64,000 nt of DNA from Amyloporia xantha (Eukaryota; Basidiomycota; Agaricomycetes; Polyporales; Adustoporiaceae): NCBI GenBank assembly GCA_036971615.1, contig JAYKKR010000019.1, positions 620,001-684,000 on the forward strand. The letters are read 5' to 3'. Positions 46,469 through 59,205 of the stretch are shown here, in pieces; the first letter of the stretch is position 1, and each line of letters starts with the position of its first letter. A program made the position numbers and the translations under genes. The notes beneath the pieces are model-generated. The model did not search any database, was not told the origin of the DNA, and saw only the letters and a program-made list of their open reading frames with translations.

Positions 46469-46708
46469 GTGTGTTACTGTCGATGTTTGCAGACACAGCG
46501 GACCAATGGTGCGACTGGTCGGACAGTCTGCTCTCCTTCTACCTCGCTGTCGAAAGATTGGAGGCACAGACAGCTTTGCCCCATGCCATTTGATAGTATG
46601 GATAAGGTCATAGATTTAATCGAAGATCATCTATAGCATTGATGACATCAACGACAGTCCTAAGAGGATGTCAGAAAGGAACAGCGATCACATGCGACCT
46701 TAGACAAC

Positions 46709-48077
46709 TTACGAAAGGACACCTCCTGAATATAACATCGGAAATCGCGATGATATATGTTCCCACCACTCTTGCCCATCCGGGATGACCCCAATATCAC
46801 TGGCCATGAGCCTGAATCGGACCACTGAGAGAGAAGGGAATCGCATTGGGGACAGAAGTCCGTCGAGCAAGGCACATAAAGGTAAGGAAAGGACTTTCAT
46901 GACCCTGTTCATAATTCTGTTGTCATTCTCCTGGCGAAGGTCAATCGATATGGCTATCTCATTGAGCTGTTTGGATGAGACACTTGAAAGGACAGAGTAT
47001 ATCCATGTGTATCTCGCATTTTCTTCCACTTCTACCTGCAGGGTAAGGTGTTCAAGGTGGATATTGTGAACAAGATCCAGGCTGGCATTCTGCTGTACAT
47101 GAGCACCAGCTGTCTTGGAGTCCCAGAGACCTATGTCCAACGCACGAAGGGAGGTTGCAGCAACCCTTAGCAGATCTCGTATTCCAAGAGCATCCACATC
47201 GCGTATGTGGATAGGCTTTTGGTAATTTATGCGGTCGGAATCTAGTGTGATATCCGCGAGGGTCGTAGCAATTCCACTGGTGACAAGACAATGGACGATA
47301 TCCTCCATCCCGTCTCCGTCCACAAAGAGTCTGAGGATTTTCGTGTACTGAGGTCTGTGGAAGGTGCCCGCATCGAAACCGCGCATGGCAAATGTCACAT
47401 TATAGCACCAGAGGATGAGTAGACTTGGTAGTGCACAGACGAGGCGCCCGAAGACTCGCACGGTGGGAAAGGTGACACCATGGAGTTGAAGTGCAGTGAT
47501 AGAGTGGAACGAGGAGAGATGGAGAAAGATATGCGGGTGCATTGATTCAGACTGCCACTTCGCGCGAACGATATTGAGTCGCGTTATGGAGGGTAGCTTC
47601 CCTGCTAGCATCGCTGCGAATGTCCCGAGGTGCGGGATTGGCTGGTGGTCGTGCTTGTGTAACCCGCCTACGATACCCACCCCTTCGACTGTCTCAGCGT
47701 TTTGATGATTCGACCGGATGCTCTTCGCCAGTCGAGCTACCTGCCATGAGGCAGTTAGCCAAGGGCGTGCAAGAAGATGCATTCGACTCCTTGGGGTCCA
47801 CTGCCGGCAGACGCATGCACATGCCTGTAAGTCCGAAGGAACGGCCCAGAGGTGGTCAATCACCCGTTCCCAAACCTCGATAGGTAGTTCTGGCAGCAGC
47901 CTCCGAGTCGGTGGCTTGGAAGGCGCATGTCTAGATTTCGCCTTGAGCTGTCTGCCTAGCTCTGCAAACGAAGCGTGATCTAAATGCTTCCTGGACCAAT
48001 GTCCCATAATACCACTTACGGAGCCCTATGTACAGTATCACTTCGCCTTTGCGCTTGCGACGTTTAGATGGAGCCAT
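46709..48077 (-). CDS. F-box protein, left paralogue
   Basis: Exon 1 (48020-48077) encodes a basic nuclear-signal-like start, MAPSKRRKRKGEV. A 40-nt intron (GTAAGT...TTTAG) leads to exon 2 (46709-47979). Total 442 residues. The F-box is LPELPIEVWERVIDHLWAVP...ACACVCRQWTPRSR, followed by a region that folds as leucine-rich or similar repeats (IPHLGTFAAMLAGKLPSI, IFLHLSSFHSITALQLHGVTFPTVRVFGRLVCALPSL, then RYTWIYSVLSSVSSKQL). It is expected to serve as a substrate receptor of an SCF ubiquitin ligase. The same exon structure and length occur in the right paralogue, which supports the short intron; an alternative unspliced start (MGHWSRK) exists only in this copy. Confidence 0.85.
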
Positions 48078-48164
48078 TTTGACCGAATAGGACGTTCGAA
48101 GGTGTTGTTGTAGGATCGACGAGATTGGTGGTAGGTATACTGAAGGAAATGGACGTTGAACGCA

Positions 48165-48171
48165 CTTATAC
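48165..48171 (-). promoter_or_regulatory. TATA box of left F-box gene
   Basis: GTATAAGTGCG about 90 bases upstream of the start codon; the same element at the same distance precedes the right paralogue. Confidence 0.6.
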
Positions 48172-48368
48172 GACTGCGGTGCGTTGACGCCCAGAGGCTC
48201 ATACATAGGATCCGGAGCATCGTTTCAAGATGTAACACAGCTTTCGACAAAGTCACGCACAGCGATAAGCAGTATTGCAGTGCGGACGCTGAAAAACGTG
48301 CGAGAACTGTCTTGTTGTAGAGCTATATCCTCACATCTCGATGTTCGTCCTCTTGTCTCATAAGGCAC

Positions 48369-49759
48369 TGCTCAGCTCATCAGCCTTGGTTCGAATTCTG
48401 CAATCCCAAGCTAGTAATATCTCACAAAAGAATGCCGGTCCGATTGCACTTTAAATGGAAATGCACTCCCGCGCTTCACATTTACCGCGCACTTCATGAT
48501 TCTTCATCCAAGTGTACAACACTGAAGCGTGTGGCTCTGCTCAAGTTTTCTCTCTGTCCAATCCACAAAGTTCATTCAGCGATTTACGCTCTTTCTAGCT
48601 CTTGTGAAGGAGACGTACCGCGGATTTGAAGTAAACGCTCAGTAAATCATGCTGTCTAATTGTGACCTCCATCGACGCCTGGATGCTTTTTTGGGAGTGA
48701 TCGTAGTTGCGTATGAGGCACTATCGCAAGCTAGCATGTCTGAGCGAGGAAGTAAATTTTCACATATCCATATCCGCCTACTTTCCTTTCGGTGCATCAT
48801 AAACCGCGCGGCTCATTTGATGATAGCCTGTCATATCCCTGTAAGAGCAGTGCCCATTCGAGTATCACCATATGTGCTGTTCCTTGCATCCCTAGGAGTG
48901 AACCGGCTCAGACGAATGAAGATCATTAGACGGCGGTTTGATCAAGCTTCGCTGCGCTAGAAGGACCATATCTCGAAGGATTCTCGGCGCAACTGTTGGA
49001 AGATATCAATGAGGACCTGAAACGCGATGACCGTCAAATCATGGAGGACATCCCGTGAAAGCCCTTTCACCATGCTATTCAGTCGTTGAATCGCAGGCGG
49101 TATGACGATCTTGCAGGGTGAGGGGACCTGGCCAAATGGACACGGATACCATACCGTCCAGTTAATCGAGCGGGGATGCCCAGGGTCGGAAGTCACTTGG
49201 GATCGAGCAGGATTAAAGGGGACACCGCAGAACTGAAAGCTACGAGCAGTGCAGGAGTGAAACTGTGCATAGCTAGGAAATCAGCTCTTCGAACACATTG
49301 TACCACTTGGACAGCAATGGCTGTAAGTAAGCTTCGCCGACACACCTCGAACACACGCAGACATTAAGTCAAAGAGCCATAAGAGTCAGTCAAAGAGCCA
49401 TAAGAGTCAATACCCACTTGCAGCTCACACCAACTCAAATTCGCACCCGAAAATCATAACACGCAAAATCTCGATATTATTCGTCCCAATATTTTCTATG
49501 TCTAAATCTCGTATAAGGGAGACGTATGCCAATGCCAATCTCGACAAGTAGCTGATACATTACGATGGGCAATGAGGGATCATGATGATGGGTAAATAGG
49601 TCTGTGGACTATGGACGTGTAATATGTGTGGATGGGCAAGACAAGAGGCAGGTATATGCGTATGCGCTGAGGAAAGACGGAGAGGACAACGAGAGAGGAA
49701 AGCACGACTGCGAGAAACAATCAGCGCCCTTCACCCCGCACCCGCACGCCATCCGCGCT
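48369..49759. other. Intergenic region, F-box / PMA1
   Basis: Short open frames only (e.g. 48649-48960), with no recognisable product. It should include the PMA1 3' UTR towards 49759. Confidence 0.4.
49367..49408. repeat. 21-bp perfect tandem duplication
   Basis: The unit beginning AGTCAAAGAGCC occurs twice head to tail at 49367-49387 and 49388-49408, in the spacer downstream of PMA1. Confidence 0.9.
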
Positions 49760-52700
49760 CTACGCAGCAGCCCGCGACGGGTTGCGCGCGAGCGTCGTGC
49801 CGGCGCGCTGGGCCTGGATGCTGCTGAAACGCTGGAGCTCCTCGGGCTTCACAGACACCTTCTGGCCGAGACCGACCTTGCGCGCCGCGCGGCGGATGAA
49901 CGACGTGCGGTTCGCGTAGAGGGACTCGTTGATCGACGCCGCGCGCGACTGGGTGCGAGTGGCGGGGACGCCAGACGTGCTGGCCGTGGACTCGGCCATA
50001 GCAGCAGCGTGGCGCGCACGGAGCTTCTTGATCACGGTGGCCTTCATGGCGAACTTGATCCAGTCGAGGGGCACGAACCAGACAATGTCCTGCACGACAG
50101 GGAATGAGATACGTTAGCTTAGAACCACAGCACTCAAGGCATATACACGTACCCAAACCCAGACGATACCGACCCAACCGCCGGAGATACCGTGGATCTG
50201 CGTGAAGCCCCAGTCACCGTAGACAGCAATGATCGTCGAGACGAGCTGCGCGATACAGAAGGCACCGAACAGCGCGACGGACGGGCGCTCCATGAAGAAG
50301 AAACCGTGCGAACGAGTGACGAAGATGAGGGCCTGCGATATGATAGCGACCTGGAGGTAGACGACCGAATGCAGGATCGGGTCGTTGTGGTCCGTGGCCG
50401 CGCTATGCGTGCCGTCCATGAATGTCACACCGAACTTGCGCCAGAAGAAGTCCGTCCTGATGCAGATCGCCACAAGTGCGATGCTATATCACAATGAAAG
50501 TCAGCACCCACTCAGTGTAAAATGAATGACGTGGGAGAAACGCACGTAGAAGCCGTGAGGTACAAGCCGTAAGCAACTGCATACGAGAAGATCTCCGCAA
50601 GATCCCAGCTATCAGGGGTGCTCGAAGGCAACACCCGATCAACCGACAACGTCATGATCGTCCCGTCATTGAGAAGCGCAATGATCAGCACCATGAACGG
50701 CGGGAAGTCGAAGCGGAACGCGAAGGCGAGGATGGCGAAGCAGACGACGATACGGATAGTGACGGCGCAAGCGTAGATAGAGTAGTTCCTCATACGTTGG
50801 AAGATGATACGCGAACCACGAATAGCGTGCACGATCGTCGAGAGACCGGGCTCAGTGAGGACAATGTCAGCAGCACCACGAGCAGCGTCGGTAGCACCCT
50901 CTACGGCGATACCGACGTTAGCACGGGACAGAGCGGGTGCATCGTTAGCACCGTCACCAGTCATGGCAACCAAGTGACCGAGACCCTGGAGACGCTTGAC
51001 GATCTCATACTTGTGCTCGGGGAAGACACCGGCGAAACCGTCGGCATCGAGGATCATGTCGTCAAGGGAGAGATGCTTGCCTCCGGGCTCGGGTCCGTCC
51101 TTGAGCACCTTAGCAGGGTACATGTGATCACCGAGGCCGAGACGACGTCCAGTCTCCTTCGCGATAGCGAGCTGGTCACCGGTAACCATCTTGACACGGA
51201 CACCGAGAGCCTGAGCATCGTCGATCGTCTGCTTGGTGTCGGAACGGGGAGGGTCGAAGATGGGGAGCAGGCCGACAAGTTCAAAGCCCGTACCCTCCGC
51301 CTCGAAGTCGTCACCGTTGACCTCCTCAAACGCAACCGCAAGCGCACGCAGACCACGCATGGCGAACTCCTCGACATCGGCCTCAAGCTTGTTCTCGAGC
51401 TCCTCGGTCTTGTTGCGCGAGCACAGTTCGATGATAATACCGGTCATACCTTTCGTGACGCGCTTGAGTTTACCGGAAGACTCCTCGCGGTAGGTGATCT
51501 CGGTACGCTTGTCAACAGGGTTGAACGGCTTGAAGTCGAGGAGCTTGATGCCGGAACGCGCACGGGTGGTGTCGCCGAGAGCACCGACAACACAACCGTC
51601 GATGGCATCCTGGTTCTCAGTACGCGAGGCGTAGGCAGCGAGGAGGATGACGTCCTCGGCAGTGAAGGGCCCGTACGTGCGAACAGTCTCGCGGTCGATG
51701 GTGAGCTTGTTGGTCGTAAGCGTACCAGTCTTGTCAGAGCACAGAATCGTGACGGCGGCGAGCTCCTCAATGGCGGTGATACGCGTGACGATGGCCTTGT
51801 ACTTGGCGAGCTGCTGAGCACCAACGGCGAGCGTGACCGACAAAACGGTGGGCATGGCAATGGGAATACCACCGATCAGGAGCACCAGGATGTTGTTCAA
51901 GCCACGACGGTATTGGTAGCGGAAACCAGCGTACAGACAGAAGATCTCGGCGATGACGAAGATACCGATAGAGACAAGGCAGAAAGTACCAATTTGAGCG
52001 AGAATCTTCTGCAAGTGACCGGTGGAGTCGTCGTCCTGACCGACGAGCGACGCGGCACGACCGAAGAACGTGTTGGGACCGGTGGAAATGACGACACCTT
52101 CAGCCTCACCCTGCTTACAGGTAGAGCCGCTAGGAAACACGGCGCATATAAGCGTCCGGAAACAAATCATACAAGGGGAATCAACTTACGAGAAACATTG
52201 GTCACCAGTCTTCTTGCTCTGGGGAAGAGACTCGCCGGTAAGGGCAGCCTGGTCGATGGACACGTTGATAGCCTCCGTCAGACGACAGTCGGCGGGGACG
52301 ATGTCACCAATCTTGAACGAAATCATATCACCGGGTACGAGGATCGCGGACTCGATCTCTGCCCACGTGCCACCACGCTTGACCTTGGCCTTGGGGGCGA
52401 GCGAGTCCATGAGCGCCTTGACGGCGTTACCAGCGTTGTGCTCTTCGTAGAAACCGATGGCCGAGTTGATGAACAGGAGGAGGACGATACCGACGAAATC
52501 CTCCCAGTCAGGAGGCATATGTTCACCGTTGGAAAGGACGATGGCGACGAGCGCGGCACCCTCCATGACCCATGAGAGCGGGTTCCACATGAAGCCCAAG
52601 AACTGCAAAAAATGCGCGATGAGCAGTGCATTAACGAAACAATGAGGAGAGCGCATACCTGAAGGAAGGGGTTCTGCTCCTCAGCCTCGAGCCTGTTGGG

Positions 52701-53066
52701 ACCGAACAGCTCGAGACGGCGGGCAGCCTCCTCGTCGGATAAACCATTTTCGTCGCACTGGAGGAGCTTGAACACGTCCTCGACGACAATTGTCTCCAGA
52801 TCGACCTTCTCCTTGTCGTAGAGGTCCTCAGCACGGAGCTGAATCTGGGACATGTCCACCTTGGCATCTGTGAGTTTTTTACGTGTCAGACGACGAGGAC
52901 GACACAGACAACGAAAGCGAAAAAACCCACGTGTAGCCGCTTCCTCTTCGTGACCGAAGTCCTTGTACTCCCTCTTTTTCTTTTCCGGCTCGTTGGGGGT
53001 ACCGGGCGTCTTGGAGTCTGCCACCGGCTCTGTAGGGCCGGCGACCTTCTCGTTGGGAGTGGACAT
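49760..53066 (-). CDS. PMA1: Plasma-membrane H+-ATPase (PMA1)
   Basis: Six exons (52931-53066, 52659-52867, 52190-52602, 50546-52129, 50153-50483, 49760-50089) give 1000 residues. P3A-type ATPase that pumps protons out of the cell and drives nutrient uptake. Motifs: [22 protein letters not shown] in the actuator domain, [21 protein letters not shown], the phosphorylation site [16 protein letters not shown] in the nucleotide domain, [15 protein letters not shown], and [29 protein letters not shown]. The last about 90 residues after the tenth membrane segment form a basic, Ser/Thr-rich regulatory tail ([19 protein letters not shown]) like the autoinhibitory tail of fungal Pma1. The N-terminus is charged. 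Strong codon bias leaves a long open frame on the opposite strand. Confidence 0.97.
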
Positions 53067-54366
53067 GGTGAGGCAGGTAGGTGAACGGGATGGGGGAACA
53101 GGAGCGTAGGGAGAACCCTAGGGGGAGAGCGGCTTCGCTAGCGCGAGAGAGGTCGGGCGATGCGACACGCAGGGGTGGGAGGGGGTATGAGGGAAGGGGG
53201 GATGGGTCGGCGGAGTCCATGTTGGAGGGTATATATACAGCCCCGCCGCTGAGGTATTATGGCCCTGAGCCGTCTGCTTCGGAATGCGTGCGCCCGAGCC
53301 TTCGCAGAGGGGAGTGAGCCGCCGGACATCGGCAAGTCGAATGCCGACTCTGCCGACCGACCCCATCGGCTGCAGCCTGCCCCCCCGTTTGACCCTCTTT
53401 CCCTGCAGGGTCTTCCCGTCTCGCGAAGGCGCGCATCTGCAGAAGGACTTGGCGACGACGCTCGCGCTGCCCTCCGCTTCACTCGGAATGAGTGCAGTAG
53501 GAAGGATCCGCAGGTCTCGCTCGCCAATGGCTCAAGGCAGGACGCAGCGGAGGGTAAACTGCACTCGGGCCGCATCCGGGTATAGCCCTTGCCGCCTCTG
53601 TTCTATTCTTTTCCCCGACGATCGCCGACTCTGATCGAACTCGTCCTCAGCAGCATCCATCTCCCGATTCCCGCCGTCATGTGCCCACCCACGCCTGTCG
53701 TTCGCAACGTCTGACGGCGACAACCAGGAGACTCGAGAGCCACCCGCATATTTACGTGCGACTCGTCGACGTTCACATCTCGTCACACTTGCATCACACT
53801 CCAGTCCAGGGTGCCATGTCAGCCACCGTCGTACCACATCCACCATATTCACTATCTGCACCGTGGGCACAGATTACCCGAGTTCGCCGCGAGCTCATCG
53901 ATACCGGCGTCCTCATGGACAGTAAAGTGGCGCCCTTCCGAGACTGCTCGGACTCGCCAGTCGCCATGAAGTTTGACCGTCAGATGGAAATTTGACATCG
54001 GACGTCCCAGGGTCTGAGTCAAAGTTAGCTTGTCATGAGCACGTGACTAGACGCTACCCGCCTCCCCTTGCCCTTATCAGGCAGATTTTCAGGTCTCTTA
54101 TCCAGACTGTCTGGGTACGAGACCGCAGACGGCGGACCTCCACGGAGCACCATCGGTCACCATCCCCGACTCCGGACAAGGCCAACGTCCATGAATCGTC
54201 GGCCTCGAGGATGGACGCTGCGCACCCCAAACGGCCTCGCGACCCTGACCCTTGTTACTCACAAAACATGGTTCTGATCCGTTACTCGTACAACCGTCTT
54301 TCACTTGCTCTCTCTTGGCCTTCTGTTCCACGTTTCCCTCAAGTCATCTACCAGTCCAGACCCTCT
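53067..54366. other. PMA1 upstream region
   Basis: About 1.3 kb of GC-rich spacer with CT-rich tracts, a plausible long promoter and 5' UTR for a highly expressed gene. Overlapping open frames are compositional. It contains a 33-bp palindrome at 54092-54124. Confidence 0.45.
54092..54124. repeat. 33-bp near-perfect palindrome of MITE ends
   Basis: Reads GGTCTCTTATCCAGAC, one base, then GTCTGGGTACGAGACC. The right arm is identical to the 16-bp terminal repeat of the 215-bp MITE at 29148-29362; the left arm has two mismatches. It looks like an element that has lost its whole interior so that the two ends lie head to head. Confidence 0.7.
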
Positions 54367-57247
54367 TCAATACGCGACCTTGGCCGTCAACCCATGTATC
54401 TCTCGCTCGTAGCACCTATGCTTGCTGACCTCATTTGCAAAGGACGCAATGAAGCCCTGCGCGTCCTCCCCGACCTTGAGTACGTCCGCGACCACAGAAC
54501 CCGCGTTGTACAGCCCCGCAGTGACAATGCCGTACGACGTGGTCACCACATTGCTCTGCAGGTCATTCGCTAGATGGACGCCAGGCAGCTGGACCGCCTC
54601 GCGAAGGAACGTGACGCCTGTACAACGAACGCTCACATCAGTCTTTGCCTCCAGGTGCTCTCCATGTATACCTGGACTGACCTTCTCCAAGCGCCCCGAT
54701 TGCCTTACAATGCCCAAACGCCTCCCGAACCCAATGCACCGCCCTCCCATTCTCCGCCAGCCTGCGCGCATGTCCCGCCCCGCTCGGCACAATGAGCGCG
54801 TCATATAGTGTGCTTCTCTGCCCCTCGAAATGATGGTCGGCCCATAACCTCCCTTCGCCGCGCCCCACGCTCTGCGCCTCCGGCTGGATCCACCCCCGCC
54901 GCGGCCCAATCACCCATGTCGTCGCCTGTCCCGCCTTAAACGCCGCCCGGAGTCCCTCCACCTCCGCCAGGTCAAACCCGTCGGCGACCAGAATCGCGAT
55001 CTTCCGCGAGGCGATCGTAGGCTCCTTCGGCGCATAGTACAGCTGCGAGAGTGTCGAGCTCGATTGGCCGTGGTTCGCCCTGGCAGGCTTTTCGGGTATG
55101 ATGCCGCCCACATTGATCGCAACCTGCTTGGCAAGATCGAAGTCGACGTTGTTCAAGACGTTGGAGTACGTCTCGTACACGACAGGATCGTCGCAGTGGC
55201 TGAGCTCGAATGAAATGGCAGCAATGACATGAGCCTTCTCGTGAGGCGCAAGGGAGTTGTAGAACAGTTGCGCCTGGTTGTAGTGCTCCTGGAACTTGGC
55301 GCTGCGTACACGCGACTTTATGCCGTTGACTATCTGAGCGAAGCTGGAAACGATACTATTAGAATCCTGTGGGCCGCAAAATATCCCGGCTACTCACTCA
55401 GCATATCCTCCTTCACTTGTCGTCACTGGCTTGCCAATGTTCTGACGGTTAGGCCAGTAATTGATGCTCCCCTTTGTGATCTTGTGCCTCAGCTGCCCAT
55501 CCCTTTGGTGATTCAACACCGGACAAACTGGGCGATTAATGGGAAGCTCCTGCCAGTTTACCCCCAGCCTCGTGATCTGTGTGTCGAAGTAGGAAAAGTT
55601 CCTTCCCTGGAGTAGGGGATCGTTGCTAAAACCGATACCTGGTACGACGTGTGCAGTGCAGAATGCTACCTGCTCTGTCTCGGGGAAGTACTCGTCCACC
55701 GGTTTGTTGAGCACCATCTCGCCCAGGATCTCCAGCGGAACGAGCTCCTCCGGCCACAGCTTCGTCGCGTCCAAGATGTCGAAATCGAAATCATGTTCAC
55801 GCGCCTCTGGGATCGTCTGAATGGCAAACTTCCACTTGGGATACACGCCGTTTTGGATGGCCTCCTCTAGATCCTTGCGATGGAAGTCTGTTGAATACTC
55901 AGTATAATACTTACTTGCTCCGCGCCCTCGACGAACCTGGGTCCTGCCCTGCGATTTTCAATGCTTCGTCCCAAACAAGGCTATGAACTCCCAGTTCCGG
56001 CAGGAAGTGGAATTTAACGAAGAATCGCTCTCCCTTGGCATTCATTAGCGTGTAGGTGTTGACGCCAAAGCCTTGTACCATGCGATAAGAGCGAGGGATC
56101 CCGCGGTCGGACATGACCCACAACACCATGTGGGCCGCTATATGCGCAGTGTCCGTCAGCGAATATGAATTGAACGCAGATGTCGACGCGATAGCATACA
56201 CTCAGGTTGTAGACCGACGTAGTCCCAGAAATTGTTATGTGCACTCTGACCCTGGGGAACTTCGTTATGTGGCTCGGGTTTGACTGCGTGTATGAAGTCT
56301 GGAAACTTTATGGCATCCTGAATGAAAAATACCGGGATGTCATTTCCTACGACATCCCAATTGCCTTCCTGGGTATAGAATTTGACTGCGAACCCGCGAA
56401 CATCGCGAACGGTGTCCTATAGCATTAGGGAAATAATACCGTTAGTGGAGTGCCCTCCTTTTCAGAATTCGTTCAATACTCACTGCGCTTCCCCGAGAGC
56501 CTTGAACTGTGCTGAAACGTACGAAAACAGGGGTTGTCCTAGATGTATCTGTAAGAACTGGTGCATACGTGTATTTGGAGGCATTGCTGTTGTAGAGTTT
56601 GAAGTATCCATGAGCGCCTGCACCTCGAGCATGGACCACGCGCTATGCCACATCTGCATGAGCAATGACAGCTATATGCACAGAAAACTTTCACCTCAGG
56701 TATGCGCTCATGGTCGAAGCGGTGGATCTTCTCGCGGCCAATCTACAGACAACACGGTTCAGGAATTATGGGCTTGGATACAATATTGAGAAAGAAGTTC
56801 CCACCTGGTCCTCTAGAAGAGACGGTCCGACGTGTATGCCATCTTGAGCTTTAAGCCTGAAAGCCGAAGTCAATTACAATTATCGGTTTCGTATTCTAAC
56901 GGATGGCGACCATATTTTTCGCCTGAACGAAGCGCATATAGCGACTTCTTGGTCCTTAATATGTGCCCACATGTACCACTCGTACTCGAGAGACGTGTGA
57001 TTGGCGGGCTTCGTTCAGAAAGCCTTTCCTTCACGCTCCGTACCACGATCTCCTCAATATCACAAAAAAAAGCCGAGACATACCAGTTATCGGTGTCCGA
57101 GACGAAGACACCGTGGTCGGTGGTCAGACCTTTCGTCGGGTTCTTCGAAGGGTCGACCGTTTCTTTCTGAAGGTCGGCGATCTTGACGTTCTGCGTCGCA
57201 GCGGTGAAGACCTGCTTGGCCGCGTTCGAGAGGGTGTTGGCGGCCAT
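54367..57247 (-). CDS. Large-subunit haem catalase with C-terminal GATase/DJ-1-like domain
   Basis: Nine exons (57084-57247, 56805-56856, 56695-56742, 56484-56642, 56200-56416, 55937-56137, 55398-55887, 54682-55343, 54367-54617) give 747 residues, the usual length of clade-2 catalases. It decomposes hydrogen peroxide to water and oxygen. Seen: [28 protein letters not shown], the active-site His in [15 protein letters not shown], the Asn in [18 protein letters not shown], the DYVGLQPES segment, and the haem-ligand Tyr in [13 protein letters not shown]. The C-terminal part ([21 protein letters not shown]...[11 protein letters not shown]) is the flavodoxin-like class I amidotransferase fold typical of large catalases. 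No secretion signal is obvious. The first intron is 227 nt, four times the local norm. Confidence 0.96.
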
Positions 57248-57913
57248 GATGGAGGTCAGAAGTAAGAAGTTAAAGAGCGACGCACGGACGTGTGGCTGCC
57301 ATTTATGAGGTCGAGCGGAAAGGGGAATCAGGGTGTGACAGGCGGTGAGCTAAGCGTCAGAAGCCAGTGAATCACAGACGTCATCTCGTCCTAGTTACTA
57401 TAAATGGCTCACCTGTTACCGCATCTGGATCTCTCCTGAAGACCGTTCGTTCACCCCGCCCCGCAATGTACAGACCGTCCCTAAGCTTCCGGTTATACTC
57501 ACAGCTGAAGATACCCCAGAACTCCTGAAAGGCGACTTTTGCAGACATCGATGTGAGACATAATGCCTACGCTACGCAGCCACATGACCCTAGGGGGAGC
57601 GCTTATCATTCCCTGCCCGTTCTACGCACTTCAATCGCTGCCGTTTGGTATAAATGCACGCATACAGCGTGTGAGGGTTAAAACACATATGACAATTAGG
57701 CATTGTCTGAAAAGAAATGCGTGGAGTTGAGTGCGATTGAAAGCAACTAATGCCGAAGACCAGGGTTGACGACATCGGAAAGAATCTCATTCTGATCAAG
57801 CAGGACGTCTGTTCACGCACGATACAACCTTTTCTTACTGAACTTCACCGCGTAGTAATGACACCGAACATCTGCACACGTCTGTGATATGCCATGCTAG
57901 GACAACGGCCCGA
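57248..57913. other. Catalase promoter / aldo-keto reductase 3' region
   Basis: No gene. The catalase promoter and the end of the aldo-keto reductase transcript must lie here. Confidence 0.45.
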
Positions 57914-59205
57914 TCAACGCTTGGACCCAGCAAGACCTGCCGCATCAATTGTCGCGATTTCGGCAGCAGACAATTCTGCCATGCGGTGCACCAACAGAAA
58001 ACAATGCATTAGCAACCAAGATGTACAACAGGACTGGCTCAAAGTACGCACCAAGATCCCCTGCCTTCAGATATCCTTGCAAGCGCTCTTTCTTCGTGCT
58101 CGACCTGTCACAGAAAACCTGATTCAACGATTCATTCATCGGGAGGCAATAACATAGTAGCACGTACGTGACGACGACAACGCCCTTCGCCTTCGCCCAG
58201 GCAAGCAGTACCTGCTCAGGCTGCACTTCGTAGCGCTTGGCAATGGCTTGCAGAGGCTCGTCCAACGGACCCCCGGGTTGACGAGTGATGGGTCTGCGGG
58301 GCATCAATATACACCAGTCGACAGACTGTCAGATTGTATACCATACGCACATCAGAACGCTATAGGCCTCGCTCACGACTTGGTTTGCAGTGCCAAACGC
58401 GACAATGGGAGCTTGCCGGCCAAGGACGTACGGATGGAAGAGGATCTTCCGGACGCATAACGTCACCGACTTTGAGAGCTAGCATGCGGAAGAGCACACC
58501 CACCTGATTGGCAACAGGCTTGATCGTAGCCGAGGCAAGCAGGGTCTGAAGCTCTTTCACGTTGAAGTTGCTCACTCCGATGCTCCTGCACAGGTAAATT
58601 TTAGTCCGACCACACCAGAGCTGAGCGTCTTCAAACACACTTGGCCAAGCCGTCCCTCTGGATCTTCTCCATCTTCTTCCATATGGTCGGGATGTCCGGG
58701 ACAGCCAGATCGGGACCATGGATGAGGTATAGGTCGACGTAGTCGACGCCCAGCTAAACACCACCCAGTCAGCAAGGCTCTACAGCTCACCTCAGATGTG
58801 AGTACTGACGTAGTCGCAGCTATTGCGAATGGATGTCTCGATGTCCGCGCGGCCCGAGTATTTCGTGGTTATGTACACATTCTCTCTGGGAACACCACTG
58901 GCGCGAAGCGCAGCGCCCGCTTCGGACTCATTTCTGTACACTTGTGCAGAGTCTGTAGGTACCAGCATGAGTAATATCATCACACGGCGGGATACAGTGT
59001 AAATATACTGACCGAGGTGGGTGAACCCTACAGAGAGCGCCTGGTTTACATTGTCGATCGTCGCCTGCCCGTTGCCCAGCTTCCAAGTACCGAACGCTAT
59101 GCTCGGAATGGTCGTTCCTAGACTCTTCAATGATCAGCATGCCAGCCGTCATGAGGGATTCAGACTGTACTGACCGTCATTCAGCGTGATATGTTCCCAA
59201 GGCAT
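57914..59205 (-). CDS. Aldo-keto reductase
   Basis: Nine exons (59175-59205, 59013-59117, 58810-58952, 58641-58753, 58504-58585, 58351-58445, 58168-58293, 58052-58104, 57914-57975) give 269 residues with a continuous AKR sequence. NADPH-dependent carbonyl reductase with a TIM-barrel fold. Motifs: TIPSIAFGTWKLGNG, FTHLDSAQVYRNE (catalytic Asp and Tyr), VYITTKYSG (catalytic Lys), VDYVDLYLIHGPDL (catalytic His), CIGVSNFNVKELQTLL, then NQ followed by HPYVLG, and EQVLLAWAKAKGVVVVTSSTKKERLQ (cofactor loop). It is somewhat short, since a standard AKR has about 310 residues; loop regions are reduced. The substrate cannot be told from sequence. Confidence 0.92.

Larger units (their letters stand above)
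46470..48368 (-). repeat. Duplicated F-box segment, left copy
   Basis: This block is an inverted copy of about 60100-61983. Similarity covers the promoter, the coding region (same length, 442 codons) and about 230 bases of 3' flank, so it is a segmental duplication and not a retrocopy; the intron is retained in both. Confidence 0.88.

Noticed and set aside
50797..52575. 592-codon plus-strand open frame opposite PMA1
   Set aside because: It mirrors PMA1 exons exactly, is rich in Asp/Glu/Arg/Val as expected of antisense GC-biased codons, and has no domain. It is an artefact of codon bias.
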